From: Enterobacter kobei
GTDB taxonomy: Bacteria > Pseudomonadota > Gammaproteobacteria > Enterobacterales > Enterobacteriaceae
DNA length: 64,000 nt
Assembly: GCF_001729765.1 (NCBI RefSeq)
Contig: NZ_CP017181.1
Coordinates: forward strand, 558,001 to 622,000
Reading direction: 5' to 3'
Below the pieces are notes generated by a model. It was not told the origin of the DNA, did not search any database, and was given only the letters and a program-made list of their open reading frames with translations. Positions 46,492 through 55,381 of the stretch are shown here, in pieces. Each line of letters opens with the position of its first letter. Position 1 is the stretch's first letter. A program made the position numbers and the translations under genes.

Positions 46492-46687
46492 TGTTATTCC
46501 TTAACCATAGAAAGAGATAATTCGGATATTTTTAATTTGAATGAATCTTGCCAAAAGATAATTTATGGCATAAGAGTCGCGGCCGATTCTATTAACGAAT
46601 CAACGCATTAAATAGTTAGATTTTCTTACGACAGTATTGAGATTTTATAATGTCGATTAAACATTTCTGAACGTATGTTTTATGCAG

Positions 46688-46711
46688 AAACGGCGGAAAT
46701 ATCCGCCGTTG
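46688..46711 (-). terminator. Hairpin between first and second DUF1120 subunits
   Basis: Stem AACGGCGGA / TCCGCCGTT around a short AT loop, followed on the minus strand by TCTGCATAAAA. It lies about 20 bp after the first subunit gene, within a 239-bp AT-rich gap, and looks like an attenuating terminator. Confidence 0.65.
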
Positions 46712-46730
46712 AGTCACGCGTTTTTATCTG

Positions 46731-47441
46731 TTAGAGATAAACCAGAGTGATGGTGGTTTCGCCGCTCAGCTGCGCTTCGTCTGTGGTGGTCAGACGGTCA
46801 GTGTTAACAATGGCCAGAGAGACTTTGAACGGGTAGACAACGCTGGTGATGGCCAGCGGTGCGGTATAACCTGGTCTGGTAGCGGTCATGATCTCGGCGT
46901 TACCGTTGGCAATCACACCGGTGGCCAGGTTACGCCACATATATTCGCCTTTGCTGTTGAGGAAGTTTGGCGCAAAGATCGCCTGAGCAGGCACACCTTT
47001 AGCGGTGATCTCATTGATACGGGTACTGATTGCATAGGCGCCAATTTTATCGCCAGCAGCGGTGGTACCTACGCCGTAGGTGGTACCTGAACCGTAAACG
47101 TCCCCACCATTGTCTGTGGCGTCACGAATGTAAAACTCGCTGGAGTTCAGGTAGGTCGCCGCATTGGAATCTTCTTTGTTATCAGCAATACTCCATGCCA
47201 CTTTAGTCGCTGACGGGCAATTGATCGTCAGAGACATATCTTTATGACCCATCTGGTTGGTCTGGGTTGGAGAAAGCTGGTCCAGCGCGATTGTGCCAAA
47301 ATCAATCGATCCGCCGTTACTGAGTTCCGGCGTACAGGATGCATGGTTCATCTTGCCCTGAACCTTCATGACGATGCTGCCTTCGGCGAATACAGCCGAA
47401 GAGGTCATCGCAATCAGCGTTGCGAGAAGAAGCTTTTTCAT
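46731..47441 (-). CDS. DUF1120-family fimbrial subunit (first paralogue, probably major)
   Basis: Secreted pilus subunit of 236 residues: signal peptide (KKLLLATLIAMTSSAVFA), CTPELSNGGSIDFGTIALDQLS, SLTINCPSATKVAWSI, NKEDSNA, and the final TTITLVYL strand. As the promoter-proximal gene before a hairpin it is the likely major shaft subunit. The AT-rich 234-bp gap upstream, before lplA, should hold the operon promoter. E. coli has yjjJ at this junction, so the fimbrial operon replaces it. Confidence 0.87.
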   Translation of the reverse strand: MKKLLLATLIAMTSSAVFAEGSIVMKVQGKMNHASCTPELSNGGSIDFGTIALDQLSPTQTNQMGHKDMSLTINCPSATKVAWSIADNKEDSNAATYLNSSEFYIRDATDNGGDVYGSGTTYGVGTTAAGDKIGAYAISTRINEITAKGVPAQAIFAPNFLNSKGEYMWRNLATGVIANGNAEIMTATRPGYTAPLAITSVVYPFKVSLAIVNTDRLTTTDEAQLSGETTITLVYL

Positions 47442-47675
47442 TGTTATTCCTTAACCATTAATAAAATAAATGTATAAATTTCCGTGAAGTCATTAACTTG
47501 CTGAAATGCAAGCGCAGGGATTCTATTAATGGTTATTGTTATTTCTGTAATGAGTATTTCTAATCTCTGAATTGAGTTTTATTAAAATGTGTAAATACAT
47601 TCACGGTTGTATTTACACATTCCGGCAGGATAAGAACGGAGGAAGCTATTTTCTCTTCTTAACCGGGGGCGAGAA

Positions 47676-48692
47676 TTATTTTATCGCCTGAGCGATCCAC
47701 GCCGACAATTCCCGAAGTTCCCGCTCTTGTTCCGGATAATGTTCAAGCAACCCGTCGCACACATGTTGCAGCATATCGGGACGGTATACACAGCCCTGCA
47801 GGCGTGACGCCAACGCTTCCAGCGGTGCCGGGTTAAGACTATCCGTAAAAATTTGTGTGCGGGTAATATGACCTTTCTCCACGTCAAAGTGAAGCTCCAC
47901 GCCGCCCCAGGTAAAACGCTCATCCAGCAGATGTGAAAACGCCGGTGCCTGGCCGAAGTTCCACTCCCAGCTGCTCTGGCGGGCAAAGGTTTCAACGAAG
48001 TTGGGCAGGTCAGGCGTTTTATCAGGGGAAATCACTTCCGCCTCCACACGCTCGCCGTAGTGCGCAAAGAAGGCCTCACGGATCGCGTCGCAAATCTGCT
48101 CGTGAGTAATACCCGGCAGAAGCTCCACCAGATTCGCCACGCGGCCGCGTACGGAGGTAATGCCCTTAGCCTGTAACTTTTTCTTGTCAGGATTGAGGTA
48201 GTTAGCCAGCCGGCTGAGATCGGCATTCAGCAGCAGAGTGCCGTGGTGGAAACCGCGATCGATTGTTTCGCGATAGGCTGAGCCGGAGACCTTCCGGTCT
48301 CCCTCGGGGGTCTTGACGACCAGATCGTTCCGGCCTGACGCCTCTGCGGTTACGCCGAGCGCATTCAGCGCGTTCAGCACAATCGACGTAGAGATGCTTT
48401 TGTCGTATTCCGGCTTGCCTGCCATAAAGGTAAAGCAAGTGTTGCCCAGATCGTGAAACACGGCTCCACCGCCGCTGCTGCGGCGCGCCAGGCGGACGTG
48501 GTCCTCTTCCATGCGGCGGGTGTTGCACTCTTTCCACGGGTTTTGCGCGCGGCCAATCACCACCGTGTCGGCATTGCGCCAGAGAAACAGTACGCGCTGG
48601 GTGGCGGGCATCTGGCGGAAGATGCACTCTTCCACCGCGAGATTAAACCAGGGATCGTAAGAGTCAGAGATAAGCAGGCGTAACGTCGTCAT
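47676..48692 (-). CDS. lplA: Lipoate-protein ligase A
   Basis: Attaches scavenged lipoate, through lipoyl-AMP, to E2 and GcvH lipoyl domains. It has 338 residues as in E. coli: a large catalytic domain with the lipoate loop [20 protein letters not shown] (about residues 69-88) and catalytic lysine in [10 protein letters not shown], and the small C-terminal domain. It is leftward, upstream of the fimbrial operon and downstream of ytjB. Confidence 0.97.
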   Translation of the reverse strand: MTTLRLLISDSYDPWFNLAVEECIFRQMPATQRVLFLWRNADTVVIGRAQNPWKECNTRRMEEDHVRLARRSSGGGAVFHDLGNTCFTFMAGKPEYDKSISTSIVLNALNALGVTAEASGRNDLVVKTPEGDRKVSGSAYRETIDRGFHHGTLLLNADLSRLANYLNPDKKKLQAKGITSVRGRVANLVELLPGITHEQICDAIREAFFAHYGERVEAEVISPDKTPDLPNFVETFARQSSWEWNFGQAPAFSHLLDERFTWGGVELHFDVEKGHITRTQIFTDSLNPAPLEALASRLQGCVYRPDMLQHVCDGLLEHYPEQERELRELSAWIAQAIK

Positions 48693-48731
48693 GGCAGAGT
48701 TCCTTTTCCATATCCTCCGCCTACTTTATCA

Positions 48732-49376
48732 CTATTCTTTCTTCTCGCTCTCTTCGTCTTCCGGAACCGACTTGCTGGCGGTCAGCAGGAACGGCGACTG
48801 TTGCCATCGGGTGCGCTTACCCTGCAGCAGCGTGCGCGCCAGCACCACGCCAATCGCCAGTGAGAGTAATAACATCAGGCGCAGAATATTGGTGGTGTTA
48901 TCCACCTGCTTGGCTTCGGTCGGCAGGGTGTGAGTGTCGAGCGTCAGGCGCAGATAGCCCAGCGGGCCATTTTTTCCCTGAACAGGTTCGACGAGCTGCT
49001 GGTTGAAATAGCCTCCGGCTTTTTTGCCGTCCAGCGCCAGCCTGTCGCGCACGTCGACGTGCTCACCGGCGCGGGCAATCAGGTCGCCTTTTTCATCGTA
49101 CACGCCCGCATCGAGAATGCGGCTGTTTTCCGTAAGCTGACGCAGGATCTGGCCGATGCGCTTATCGTCCGGCGTCTCGGTGCGCATATAGGGGGCGACG
49201 TTAAGGGTCACCTGACGCGCCAGCGTGCGGGCCAGCTCTTCAAACTGCGGGTTACGCTGCCGCTGATGATTCTGGCTAAACCACGATGCCCCTTGCATCA
49301 ATGCCACTAACAGTGCGAGACAGGAAAGGACAATCACGGCGCGATGAAGCCGGAATTTCAGTTTTGCGCGAGCCAT
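48732..49376 (-). CDS. ytjB: Membrane protein YtjB (Smp)
   Basis: Inner-membrane protein of 214 residues with two TM segments (about 14-31 and 165-182) enclosing a periplasmic domain, and a charged C-terminal tail. It matches Smp/YtjB, encoded divergently from serB in E. coli; the function is unknown. It has a basic N-terminus (MARAKLKFRLHR). The start at 49376 is 117 bp from the serB start across the shared promoter region. Confidence 0.92.
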   Translation of the reverse strand: MARAKLKFRLHRAVIVLSCLALLVALMQGASWFSQNHQRQRNPQFEELARTLARQVTLNVAPYMRTETPDDKRIGQILRQLTENSRILDAGVYDEKGDLIARAGEHVDVRDRLALDGKKAGGYFNQQLVEPVQGKNGPLGYLRLTLDTHTLPTEAKQVDNTTNILRLMLLLSLAIGVVLARTLLQGKRTRWQQSPFLLTASKSVPEDEESEKKE

Positions 49377-49493
49377 ATTCCACCTGCTGAAAATTTAGGG
49401 CTTAATGTTGCCAGAAGTGATGGTTACAGGGTAGCCTCATGCGTTATTTTCCCTCTGGAACCTTCCGGCGCGAACGAAATTACAGGAGCTTTG

Positions 49494-50462
49494 ATGCCGA
49501 ACATTACCTGGTGTGACCTGCCAACGGATGTCTCTTTATGGCCAGGATTGCCGCTCTCGTTAAGTGGCGATGAGGTGATGCCTCTGGATTACCACGCTGG
49601 CCGTAGCGGCTGGCTGCTGTATGGACGCGGCCTGGATAAGCAACGCCTGACCCAGTATCAAACCAAACTGGGTGCGGCAATGGTCATCGTCGCCGCCTGG
49701 TGCGTAGAAGATTACCAGGTTATCCGCCTGGCGGGTTCTCTGACGCAGCGTGCCACGCGTCTGGCGCATGACGCAGGGCTGGACGTTGCCCCGCTCGGTA
49801 AAATTCCGCACCTGAAAACGCCGGGTCTGCTGGTCATGGACATGGACTCCACCGCTATTCAGATCGAGTGTATTGACGAGATTGCTAAACTGGCAGGCAG
49901 CGGTGAGCTGGTGGCGGAAGTCACTGAACGTGCTATGCGCGGCGAGCTGGATTTCACCGCCAGCCTGAGACAGCGCGTGGCGACCCTGAAAGGGGCCGAT
50001 GCTAACATCCTGCGCCAGGTGCGTGATGTGCTGCCGCTGATGCCAGGACTGACGCAACTGGTGCTGAAGCTGCAGTCCCTTGGCTGGAAGGTGGCGATTG
50101 CCTCCGGTGGCTTCACCTTCTTCGCGGATTATCTGCGCGAGAAACTGCATTTGACCACCGTGGTGGCCAACGAACTGGAAATTATGGACGGCAAGCTGAC
50201 CGGACAGGTGATTGGCGACATCGTGGATGCGCAGTACAAAGCTAACACCCTGACCCGTCTGGCCGAAAAATATGAAATCCCGGTGGTCCAGACCGTCGCC
50301 ATCGGGGACGGCGCGAACGACCTGCCGATGATCAAAGCTGCTGGTCTTGGCATTGCCTACCATGCCAAGCCAAAAGTGAACGAAAAGACGGAAGTGACTA
50401 TCCGTCATGCTGACCTGATGGGGGTGTTCTGCATCCTTTCTGGCAGCCTTAATCAGAAATAA
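49494..50462 (+). CDS. serB: Phosphoserine phosphatase
   Basis: Last step of serine synthesis, hydrolysing phosphoserine. It has 322 residues with HAD motif I DMDST (nucleophile Asp116, acid Asp118), motif II IASGGFT, the motif III lysine, and motif IV IGDGANDLPM. The ATG at 49494 follows CAGGAG; the open frame extends upstream into the ytjB promoter region and that extension is rejected. Confidence 0.97.
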   Translation: MPNITWCDLPTDVSLWPGLPLSLSGDEVMPLDYHAGRSGWLLYGRGLDKQRLTQYQTKLGAAMVIVAAWCVEDYQVIRLAGSLTQRATRLAHDAGLDVAPLGKIPHLKTPGLLVMDMDSTAIQIECIDEIAKLAGSGELVAEVTERAMRGELDFTASLRQRVATLKGADANILRQVRDVLPLMPGLTQLVLKLQSLGWKVAIASGGFTFFADYLREKLHLTTVVANELEIMDGKLTGQVIGDIVDAQYKANTLTRLAEKYEIPVVQTVAIGDGANDLPMIKAAGLGIAYHAKPKVNEKTEVTIRHADLMGVFCILSGSLNQK

Positions 50463-50469
50463 CGGTCTG

Positions 50470-50508
50470 CTTTGTAGGCCGGGTAAGCGTAAGCGCTACC
50501 CGGCACGC
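50470..50508. repeat. REP-like palindrome between serB and radA
   Basis: Single GC-rich palindrome GTAGGCCGGGTAAGCG ... GCTACCCGGCAC in the 74-bp gap. Confidence 0.75.
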
Positions 50509-50536
50509 AGTCCGCACAGAAATAACGAGGTACACC

Positions 50537-51922
50537 GTGGCGAAAGCTCCAAAACGCGCATTTGTCTGTAATGAATGTGGTGCGGATTATCCGCGCTGGC
50601 AGGGGCAATGCAGCGCCTGTCATGCCTGGAACACCATCACCGAAGTGCGTGGTGTGGCGGCTTCGCCGAGTGTGGCCCGCAATGAACGCCTGAGCGGCTA
50701 TGCGGGCAATGCAGGCGTGTCGAAGGTGCAAAAGCTTTCAGACATCAGCCTGGAAGCGTTACCGCGCTTCTCCACCGGGTTCAAAGAGTTTGACCGCGTG
50801 CTCGGCGGCGGCGTGGTGCCGGGCAGTGCGATTCTGATCGGCGGTAACCCCGGGGCGGGTAAATCGACCCTGCTGCTGCAAACGCTTTGCAAGCTCGCCG
50901 AGCAGATGAAAACCCTGTACGTCACGGGGGAAGAATCACTCCAGCAGGTGGCGATGCGTGCGCACCGCCTGGGCCTGCCAACCGGCAACCTGAATATGCT
51001 GTCGGAAACCAGCATTGAGCAGATCTGCATGATCGCCGAAGAAGAGCAGCCGAAGCTGATGGTGATCGACTCCATTCAGGTGATGCACATGGCGGACATT
51101 CAGTCCTCGCCGGGCAGCGTGGCGCAGGTGCGCGAAACCGCGGCCTACCTGACACGCTTCGCCAAAACGCGCGGCGTGGCGATTGTGATGGTCGGCCATG
51201 TGACGAAAGACGGTTCCCTGGCCGGGCCAAAAGTGCTCGAACACTGTATCGACTGCTCGGTGATGCTCGACGGCGACGCGGATTCCCGCTTCCGCACCCT
51301 GCGCAGCCATAAAAACCGTTTCGGCGCGGTGAATGAATTAGGTGTTTTTGCCATGACGGAGCAGGGGCTGCGTGAGGTCAGCAACCCGTCGGCCATCTTC
51401 CTGAGCCGTGGCGACGAAGTCACCTCCGGCAGTTCGGTCATGGTGCTGTGGGAAGGAACACGCCCGCTGCTGGTTGAAATCCAGGCGCTGGTGGATCACT
51501 CGATGATGGGCAACCCGCGTCGCGTGGCGGTGGGTCTGGAACAGAACCGTCTGGCGATCCTGCTGGCGGTGCTGCACCGTCACGGTGGTCTGCAGATGGC
51601 GGATCAGGACGTCTTCGTGAACGTTGTGGGCGGGGTGAAGGTCTCGGAAACCAGCGCGGACCTGGCGTTGCTGCTGGCGATGGTCTCCAGCCTGCGCGAC
51701 AGACCGCTGCCGCAGGATCTGGTGGTGTTTGGCGAGGTTGGCCTGGCAGGAGAGATCCGTCCGGTGCCGAGCGGCCAGGAGCGTATCTCTGAAGCGGCAA
51801 AACACGGCTTCCGCCGCGCGATTGTGCCCGCCGCTAACGTGCCGAAAAAAATCCCCGAAGGGATGCAGGTTTTTGGCGTTAAGAAACTCGCAGATGCGTT
51901 AAATGTCTTTGACGACTTATAA
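50537..51922 (+). CDS. radA: DNA repair ATPase/helicase RadA
   Basis: RecA-like ATPase (also called Sms) that drives branch migration in recombination. It has 461 residues: an N-terminal zinc finger (Cys11, 14, 25, 28), Walker A GGNPGAGKS (102-110), the RadA-specific SHKNRFG motif and a C-terminal Lon-like domain with the altered protease site. The start is GTG at 50537 after an ACGAGG site. Confidence 0.97.
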   Translation: MAKAPKRAFVCNECGADYPRWQGQCSACHAWNTITEVRGVAASPSVARNERLSGYAGNAGVSKVQKLSDISLEALPRFSTGFKEFDRVLGGGVVPGSAILIGGNPGAGKSTLLLQTLCKLAEQMKTLYVTGEESLQQVAMRAHRLGLPTGNLNMLSETSIEQICMIAEEEQPKLMVIDSIQVMHMADIQSSPGSVAQVRETAAYLTRFAKTRGVAIVMVGHVTKDGSLAGPKVLEHCIDCSVMLDGDADSRFRTLRSHKNRFGAVNELGVFAMTEQGLREVSNPSAIFLSRGDEVTSGSSVMVLWEGTRPLLVEIQALVDHSMMGNPRRVAVGLEQNRLAILLAVLHRHGGLQMADQDVFVNVVGGVKVSETSADLALLLAMVSSLRDRPLPQDLVVFGEVGLAGEIRPVPSGQERISEAAKHGFRRAIVPAANVPKKIPEGMQVFGVKKLADALNVFDDL

Positions 51923-51957
51923 TTACGTATTCGATTTTGCAGGAGGCACCGTAATTT

Positions 51958-53190
51958 ATGTCATCATTTGACTACATCAAAACCGCAATCCGCCAGAAAG
52001 GCTGCACGTTGCAGCAGGTGGCGGACGCCAGCGGTATGACCAAAGGCTATTTAAGCCAGCTGCTGAACGCCAAAATCAAAAGCCCCAGCGCGCAGAAGCT
52101 CGAAGCGCTGCACCGTTTCCTGGGACTTGAATTTCCCCGTATGCAAAAGAACATCGGCGTGGTGTTTGGCAAGTTTTACCCGCTGCATACTGGTCACATC
52201 TACCTGATTCAGCGCGCCTGTAGCCAGGTGGACGAGCTGCACATCATTATGGGGTACGATGAAACCCGTGACCGCCAGTTGTTCGAGGACAGCGCCATGT
52301 CGCAGCAGCCGACGGTGCCTGACCGCCTGCGCTGGCTGCTCCAGACCTTTAAGTATCAGAAAAACATTCGCATTCATGCTTTTAACGAAGAGGGCATGGA
52401 GCCCTATCCGCACGGCTGGGACGTGTGGAGCAACGGCATCAAAGCGTTTATGGAAGAGAAGGGCATTGCGCCTAACTGGATCTACACCTCTGAAGAGTCC
52501 GATGCGCCGCAGTTCCGCGAGCATCTGGGCATCGAGACGGTGCTGATCGATCCGAAACGGACCTTCATGAACATCAGCGGGGCGCAGATCCGCGAAAACC
52601 CGTTCCGCTACTGGGATTATATCCCGACCGAGGTAAAGCCCTTCTTTGTACGTACCGTTGCGATCCTGGGCGGTGAGTCGAGCGGAAAATCCACTCTCGT
52701 TAATAAGCTGGCGAATATCTTCAACACGACCAGTGCGTGGGAGTATGGCCGCGATTACGTTTTCTCGCACCTCGGCGGTGACGAGATGGCGCTGCAGTAT
52801 TCCGACTACGATAAAATCGCGCTCGGACACGCCCAGTACATTGATTTTGCGGTCAAATATGCCAACAAAGTGGCGTTTATTGATACCGATTTCGTCACCA
52901 CGCAGGCGTTCTGTAAAAAGTACGAAGGGCGCGAGCACCCGTTCGTGCAGGCGCTGATTGACGAATACCGCTTTGACCTGGTGATCCTGCTGGAAAACAA
53001 CACGCCATGGGTCGCTGATGGCATGCGTAGTCTCGGCAGCTCAGTAGACAGGCGCGAGTTCCAGTCCATGCTGGTGGAGATGCTCAACGAAAACAACGTT
53101 GAGTTTGTGCATGTTGAAGAGTCGGACTACGACTCCCGTTTCCTGCGCTGCGTCGAGCTGGTGAAGGAGATGATGGGGGAGCAGGGTTAA
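51958..53190 (+). CDS. nadR: NAD regulator/NMN adenylyltransferase/ribosylnicotinamide kinase
   Basis: Trifunctional NadR of 410 residues: N-terminal helix-turn-helix (about 1-60; LQQVADASGMTKGYLSQLLN) that represses NAD synthesis genes, a central adenylyltransferase domain with GKFYPLHTGH (71-80), and a C-terminal nicotinamide riboside kinase with P-loop GGESSGKST (about 238). A GGAGG site precedes the ATG. It follows radA by 35 bp, as in E. coli. Confidence 0.97.
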   Translation: MSSFDYIKTAIRQKGCTLQQVADASGMTKGYLSQLLNAKIKSPSAQKLEALHRFLGLEFPRMQKNIGVVFGKFYPLHTGHIYLIQRACSQVDELHIIMGYDETRDRQLFEDSAMSQQPTVPDRLRWLLQTFKYQKNIRIHAFNEEGMEPYPHGWDVWSNGIKAFMEEKGIAPNWIYTSEESDAPQFREHLGIETVLIDPKRTFMNISGAQIRENPFRYWDYIPTEVKPFFVRTVAILGGESSGKSTLVNKLANIFNTTSAWEYGRDYVFSHLGGDEMALQYSDYDKIALGHAQYIDFAVKYANKVAFIDTDFVTTQAFCKKYEGREHPFVQALIDEYRFDLVILLENNTPWVADGMRSLGSSVDRREFQSMLVEMLNENNVEFVHVEESDYDSRFLRCVELVKEMMGEQG

Positions 53191-53193
53191 TCT

Positions 53194-53233
53194 TACCCCT
53201 CACCCTAACCCTCTCCCCAAAGGGGAGAGGGAA
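53194..53233. repeat. Dispersed GGGAGAGGG hairpin repeat, short copy
   Basis: Stem CCCTCTCCCC-AAA-GGGGAGAGGG preceded by CCCTCACCCTAA. It shares the hairpin with the longer copies at 23703 and 55296 but not their flanking terminator. It lies between the convergent nadR and dehydrogenase genes and could serve as a bidirectional terminator. Confidence 0.75.
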
Positions 53234-53243
53234 CGATTACCCC

Positions 53244-54245
53244 TCAGAACGCAACCACCACTTTCCCTCGCATATGTCCCTCCAGCACTTTGCGGTGCGC
53301 CTCGGTAATGCTTTCCACGCTCAGTCCGTGAAGCGTTTCGCTGAGCGAGCTTTCCACCACGCCGTTGTCCACCAGCTTTGCAACCTCGTTTAAGATCTCG
53401 CCCTGACGCGCCATATCAGCGGTCTGGTACATGCTGCGGGTGTACATAAACTCCCAGTGCAGGGCGGCGGATTTCGATTTCAGCTTATCCTGGTTCAGCG
53501 GATGCACGTTCTCAACGATGGAGCAGATGTGCCCCTGCGGTGCGATCAGTTCGCTGACGGCATCCCAGTGGCCGTCGGTGTCATTGAGGATGAAAATGTA
53601 ATCCACATAAGTGATACCCTGTTTTGCCAGCTCACCTTTCAGGTCGCGGTAGTTCACGACCCGATCCGCACCGCGCTCGCGGCACCACCGGGCGGAATCT
53701 TCTCTTGATGCTGTCGCGATGATGTTCACCTTGCTGTTGTGCTTTGCAAACGGGATCGCCAGCGAGCCCACGCCGCCCGCGCCGCCAATAATCAACAGCG
53801 TTTTATCCGCGTCCGCATCCTGAATGTTCAGCCGTTCGAACAACCCTTCCCAGGCGGTCAGCGCGGTCAACGGCAATGCGGCTGCTGCCGCCCAGCCAAG
53901 GCTGGCAGGTTTGTGCCCGACAATACGCGCATCGATCAGCTGATGGGTGGTATTGCTGCCCGGACGAGTGATATCCCCCGCGTACCACACTTCGTCACCG
54001 GGTTTAAATCCCGTAACGGCCGTTCCCACGGCTGTTACGATACCGCTGGCATCCCACCCGAGAATGCGCGGCTCGTTCAGCCCGTTTTTGACAATGCCTG
54101 CATGCACCTTGGTGTCGACCGGGTTAACAGACACGGCTTTCACTTCGACAAGCAGATCGTGCTCGCCGGGCTGCGGCATCGGCGGGGCGATTTCAATGAA
54201 CGTGCCGGGATTCGCAGGATTAACGGCAATGGCTTTAACTGACAT
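53244..54245 (-). CDS. Zinc-type alcohol dehydrogenase-like / quinone oxidoreductase family protein
   Basis: NADPH-binding medium-chain reductase of 333 residues. The GroES-like N-terminal domain contains VSVNPVDTKVHAG and LGWDASGIVTAVG, and the Rossmann fold has the dinucleotide loop IIGGAGGVGSLA (about 153-164). Catalytic-zinc cysteines are absent, so it is probably a zinc-independent enone/quinone reductase despite the usual family name. I chose ATG 54245 (MSVKAIAV). It is divergent from a LysR gene 109 bp away, its probable regulator, and absent from this place in E. coli. Confidence 0.87.
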   Translation of the reverse strand: MSVKAIAVNPANPGTFIEIAPPMPQPGEHDLLVEVKAVSVNPVDTKVHAGIVKNGLNEPRILGWDASGIVTAVGTAVTGFKPGDEVWYAGDITRPGSNTTHQLIDARIVGHKPASLGWAAAAALPLTALTAWEGLFERLNIQDADADKTLLIIGGAGGVGSLAIPFAKHNSKVNIIATASREDSARWCRERGADRVVNYRDLKGELAKQGITYVDYIFILNDTDGHWDAVSELIAPQGHICSIVENVHPLNQDKLKSKSAALHWEFMYTRSMYQTADMARQGEILNEVAKLVDNGVVESSLSETLHGLSVESITEAHRKVLEGHMRGKVVVAF

Positions 54246-54354
54246 GGATGGACTCCTCAATGGCATGCGTTTTGTTGAGGCTAGTCTATTAAGTGGTCAG
54301 CTGCATGATAAGATGGACAATCAAGAACGAAGTGTTCTCACAGGATGAACAATC

Positions 54355-55254
54355 ATGTTTAAACAGCTTCAGGATATGGCGCTGTTTGCGCTGGTGGCCG
54401 AGATGGGCAGCTTTACTGCTGCGGCACAGAAGGCTGAACTGCCAAAATCCAGCGTCAGCCAGCGAATAAGCCAGCTGGAGCAGCAGGTAGGAATACGCCT
54501 GCTCAACCGCACGACGCGCAGAATCAGCCTGACTTTTGCAGGCGAGCATTATCTGGTGCACTGTCGCGAAATGCTGGCGGCCAGCGAGCGGGCGGAGTAT
54601 GCCATTCAGCGGCTACGCGAAAACCCGAGCGGGCGGCTGCGCATCACCTGCCCGGCGGGGATTGGTGCGACGCTGCTGGCGCATATGAATGCCGAATTCC
54701 AGCTTCGCTATCCTGACGTGTCGCTGGACGTGTCGATCTCTGATGATGTGGTGGATCTGGTCGAGTCCGGCTTTGACGTGGCGCTGCGTACCGGTAAGCC
54801 GCAGGACTCCTCCCTGATTGGCCGGATGATCGGACATTGTCCGCGCTATATGCTGGCTTCACCCGACTATCTGGTGCGTCGGGAGCCGTTAATCCATCCC
54901 CGCCAGCTGGTGGAGCACCGCTGCATTACCCACAAAGCCTGGTCTGAGTGGCTGCTGCGAAGCGAGAGTGAGGATTACCGCTACCTGCCGGATAACGCGC
55001 ACATGACCGATAATCTGGTCTACGCCCGTGAATGTGCGATTGCTGGCGCCGGGATCACGCTATTACCCGCCTTTCTTCTGGAAGATAAGATTGAGACAGG
55101 GGCGCTGGTGAAGGTGCTGCCGGAGTGGAACGTCGAGGGGAATGATTTGTGGCTGGCTTATCCGAGCCGCAAGCTGAACTCGCCTGCGCTGATGAGCTAT
55201 ATCGACTTTGCGATACAGTTTGACGAGGTGAAGCGGTATTACGTGGACAAATAA
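54355..55254 (+). CDS. LysR-family transcriptional regulator
   Basis: LysR regulator of 299 residues: N-terminal winged helix-turn-helix (MALFALVAEMGSFTAAAQ, LPKSSVSQRISQLEQQVG, residues about 8-50), a linker helix and an effector domain of the type found in small orphan activator/repressors next to reductases. It is divergent from the dehydrogenase gene, the classic LysR layout. The inducer is unknown. Confidence 0.9.
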   Translation: MFKQLQDMALFALVAEMGSFTAAAQKAELPKSSVSQRISQLEQQVGIRLLNRTTRRISLTFAGEHYLVHCREMLAASERAEYAIQRLRENPSGRLRITCPAGIGATLLAHMNAEFQLRYPDVSLDVSISDDVVDLVESGFDVALRTGKPQDSSLIGRMIGHCPRYMLASPDYLVRREPLIHPRQLVEHRCITHKAWSEWLLRSESEDYRYLPDNAHMTDNLVYARECAIAGAGITLLPAFLLEDKIETGALVKVLPEWNVEGNDLWLAYPSRKLNSPALMSYIDFAIQFDEVKRYYVDK

Positions 55255-55255
55255 A

Positions 55256-55290
55256 AAAGCCGGGTGGCGCTGACGCTTACCCGGCCTACG
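55256..55290. repeat. REP-like palindrome after the LysR gene
   Basis: GCCGGGTGGCGCTGACGC ... TTACCCGGCCTAC, a single REP-type palindrome directly after the stop codon. Confidence 0.75.
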
Positions 55291-55295
55291 AACTG

Positions 55296-55343
55296 TGCGG
55301 CCTGATGCCCTCACCCTGGCCCTCTCCCACGGGGAGAGGGAAC
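55296..55343. repeat. Dispersed GGGAGAGGG hairpin repeat, copy 3
   Basis: Inverted relative to the copy at 23703, with one mismatch over about 47 bp. It adjoins the ettA terminator in the same relative order as copy 1 adjoins the EIIC terminator. Confidence 0.78.
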
Positions 55344-55349
55344 AAATAC

Positions 55350-55380
55350 TATAAACGGCAACCGAAGTTGCCGTTTTGCT
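55350..55380 (-). terminator. Terminator of ettA
   Basis: On the minus strand, stem AAACGGCAAC / GTTGCCGTTT closed by a TTCG tetraloop, starting just after the ettA stop. The stem is the same as in the terminator after the EIIC gene. Confidence 0.85.
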
Positions 55381-55381
55381 T

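Noticed and set aside
41197..47441. Fimbrial genes as a recently mobile island with integrase or insertion sequence
   Set aside because: I found no transposase, integrase, direct repeats or tRNA junction at its ends; acquisition is likely but its mechanism is not visible.
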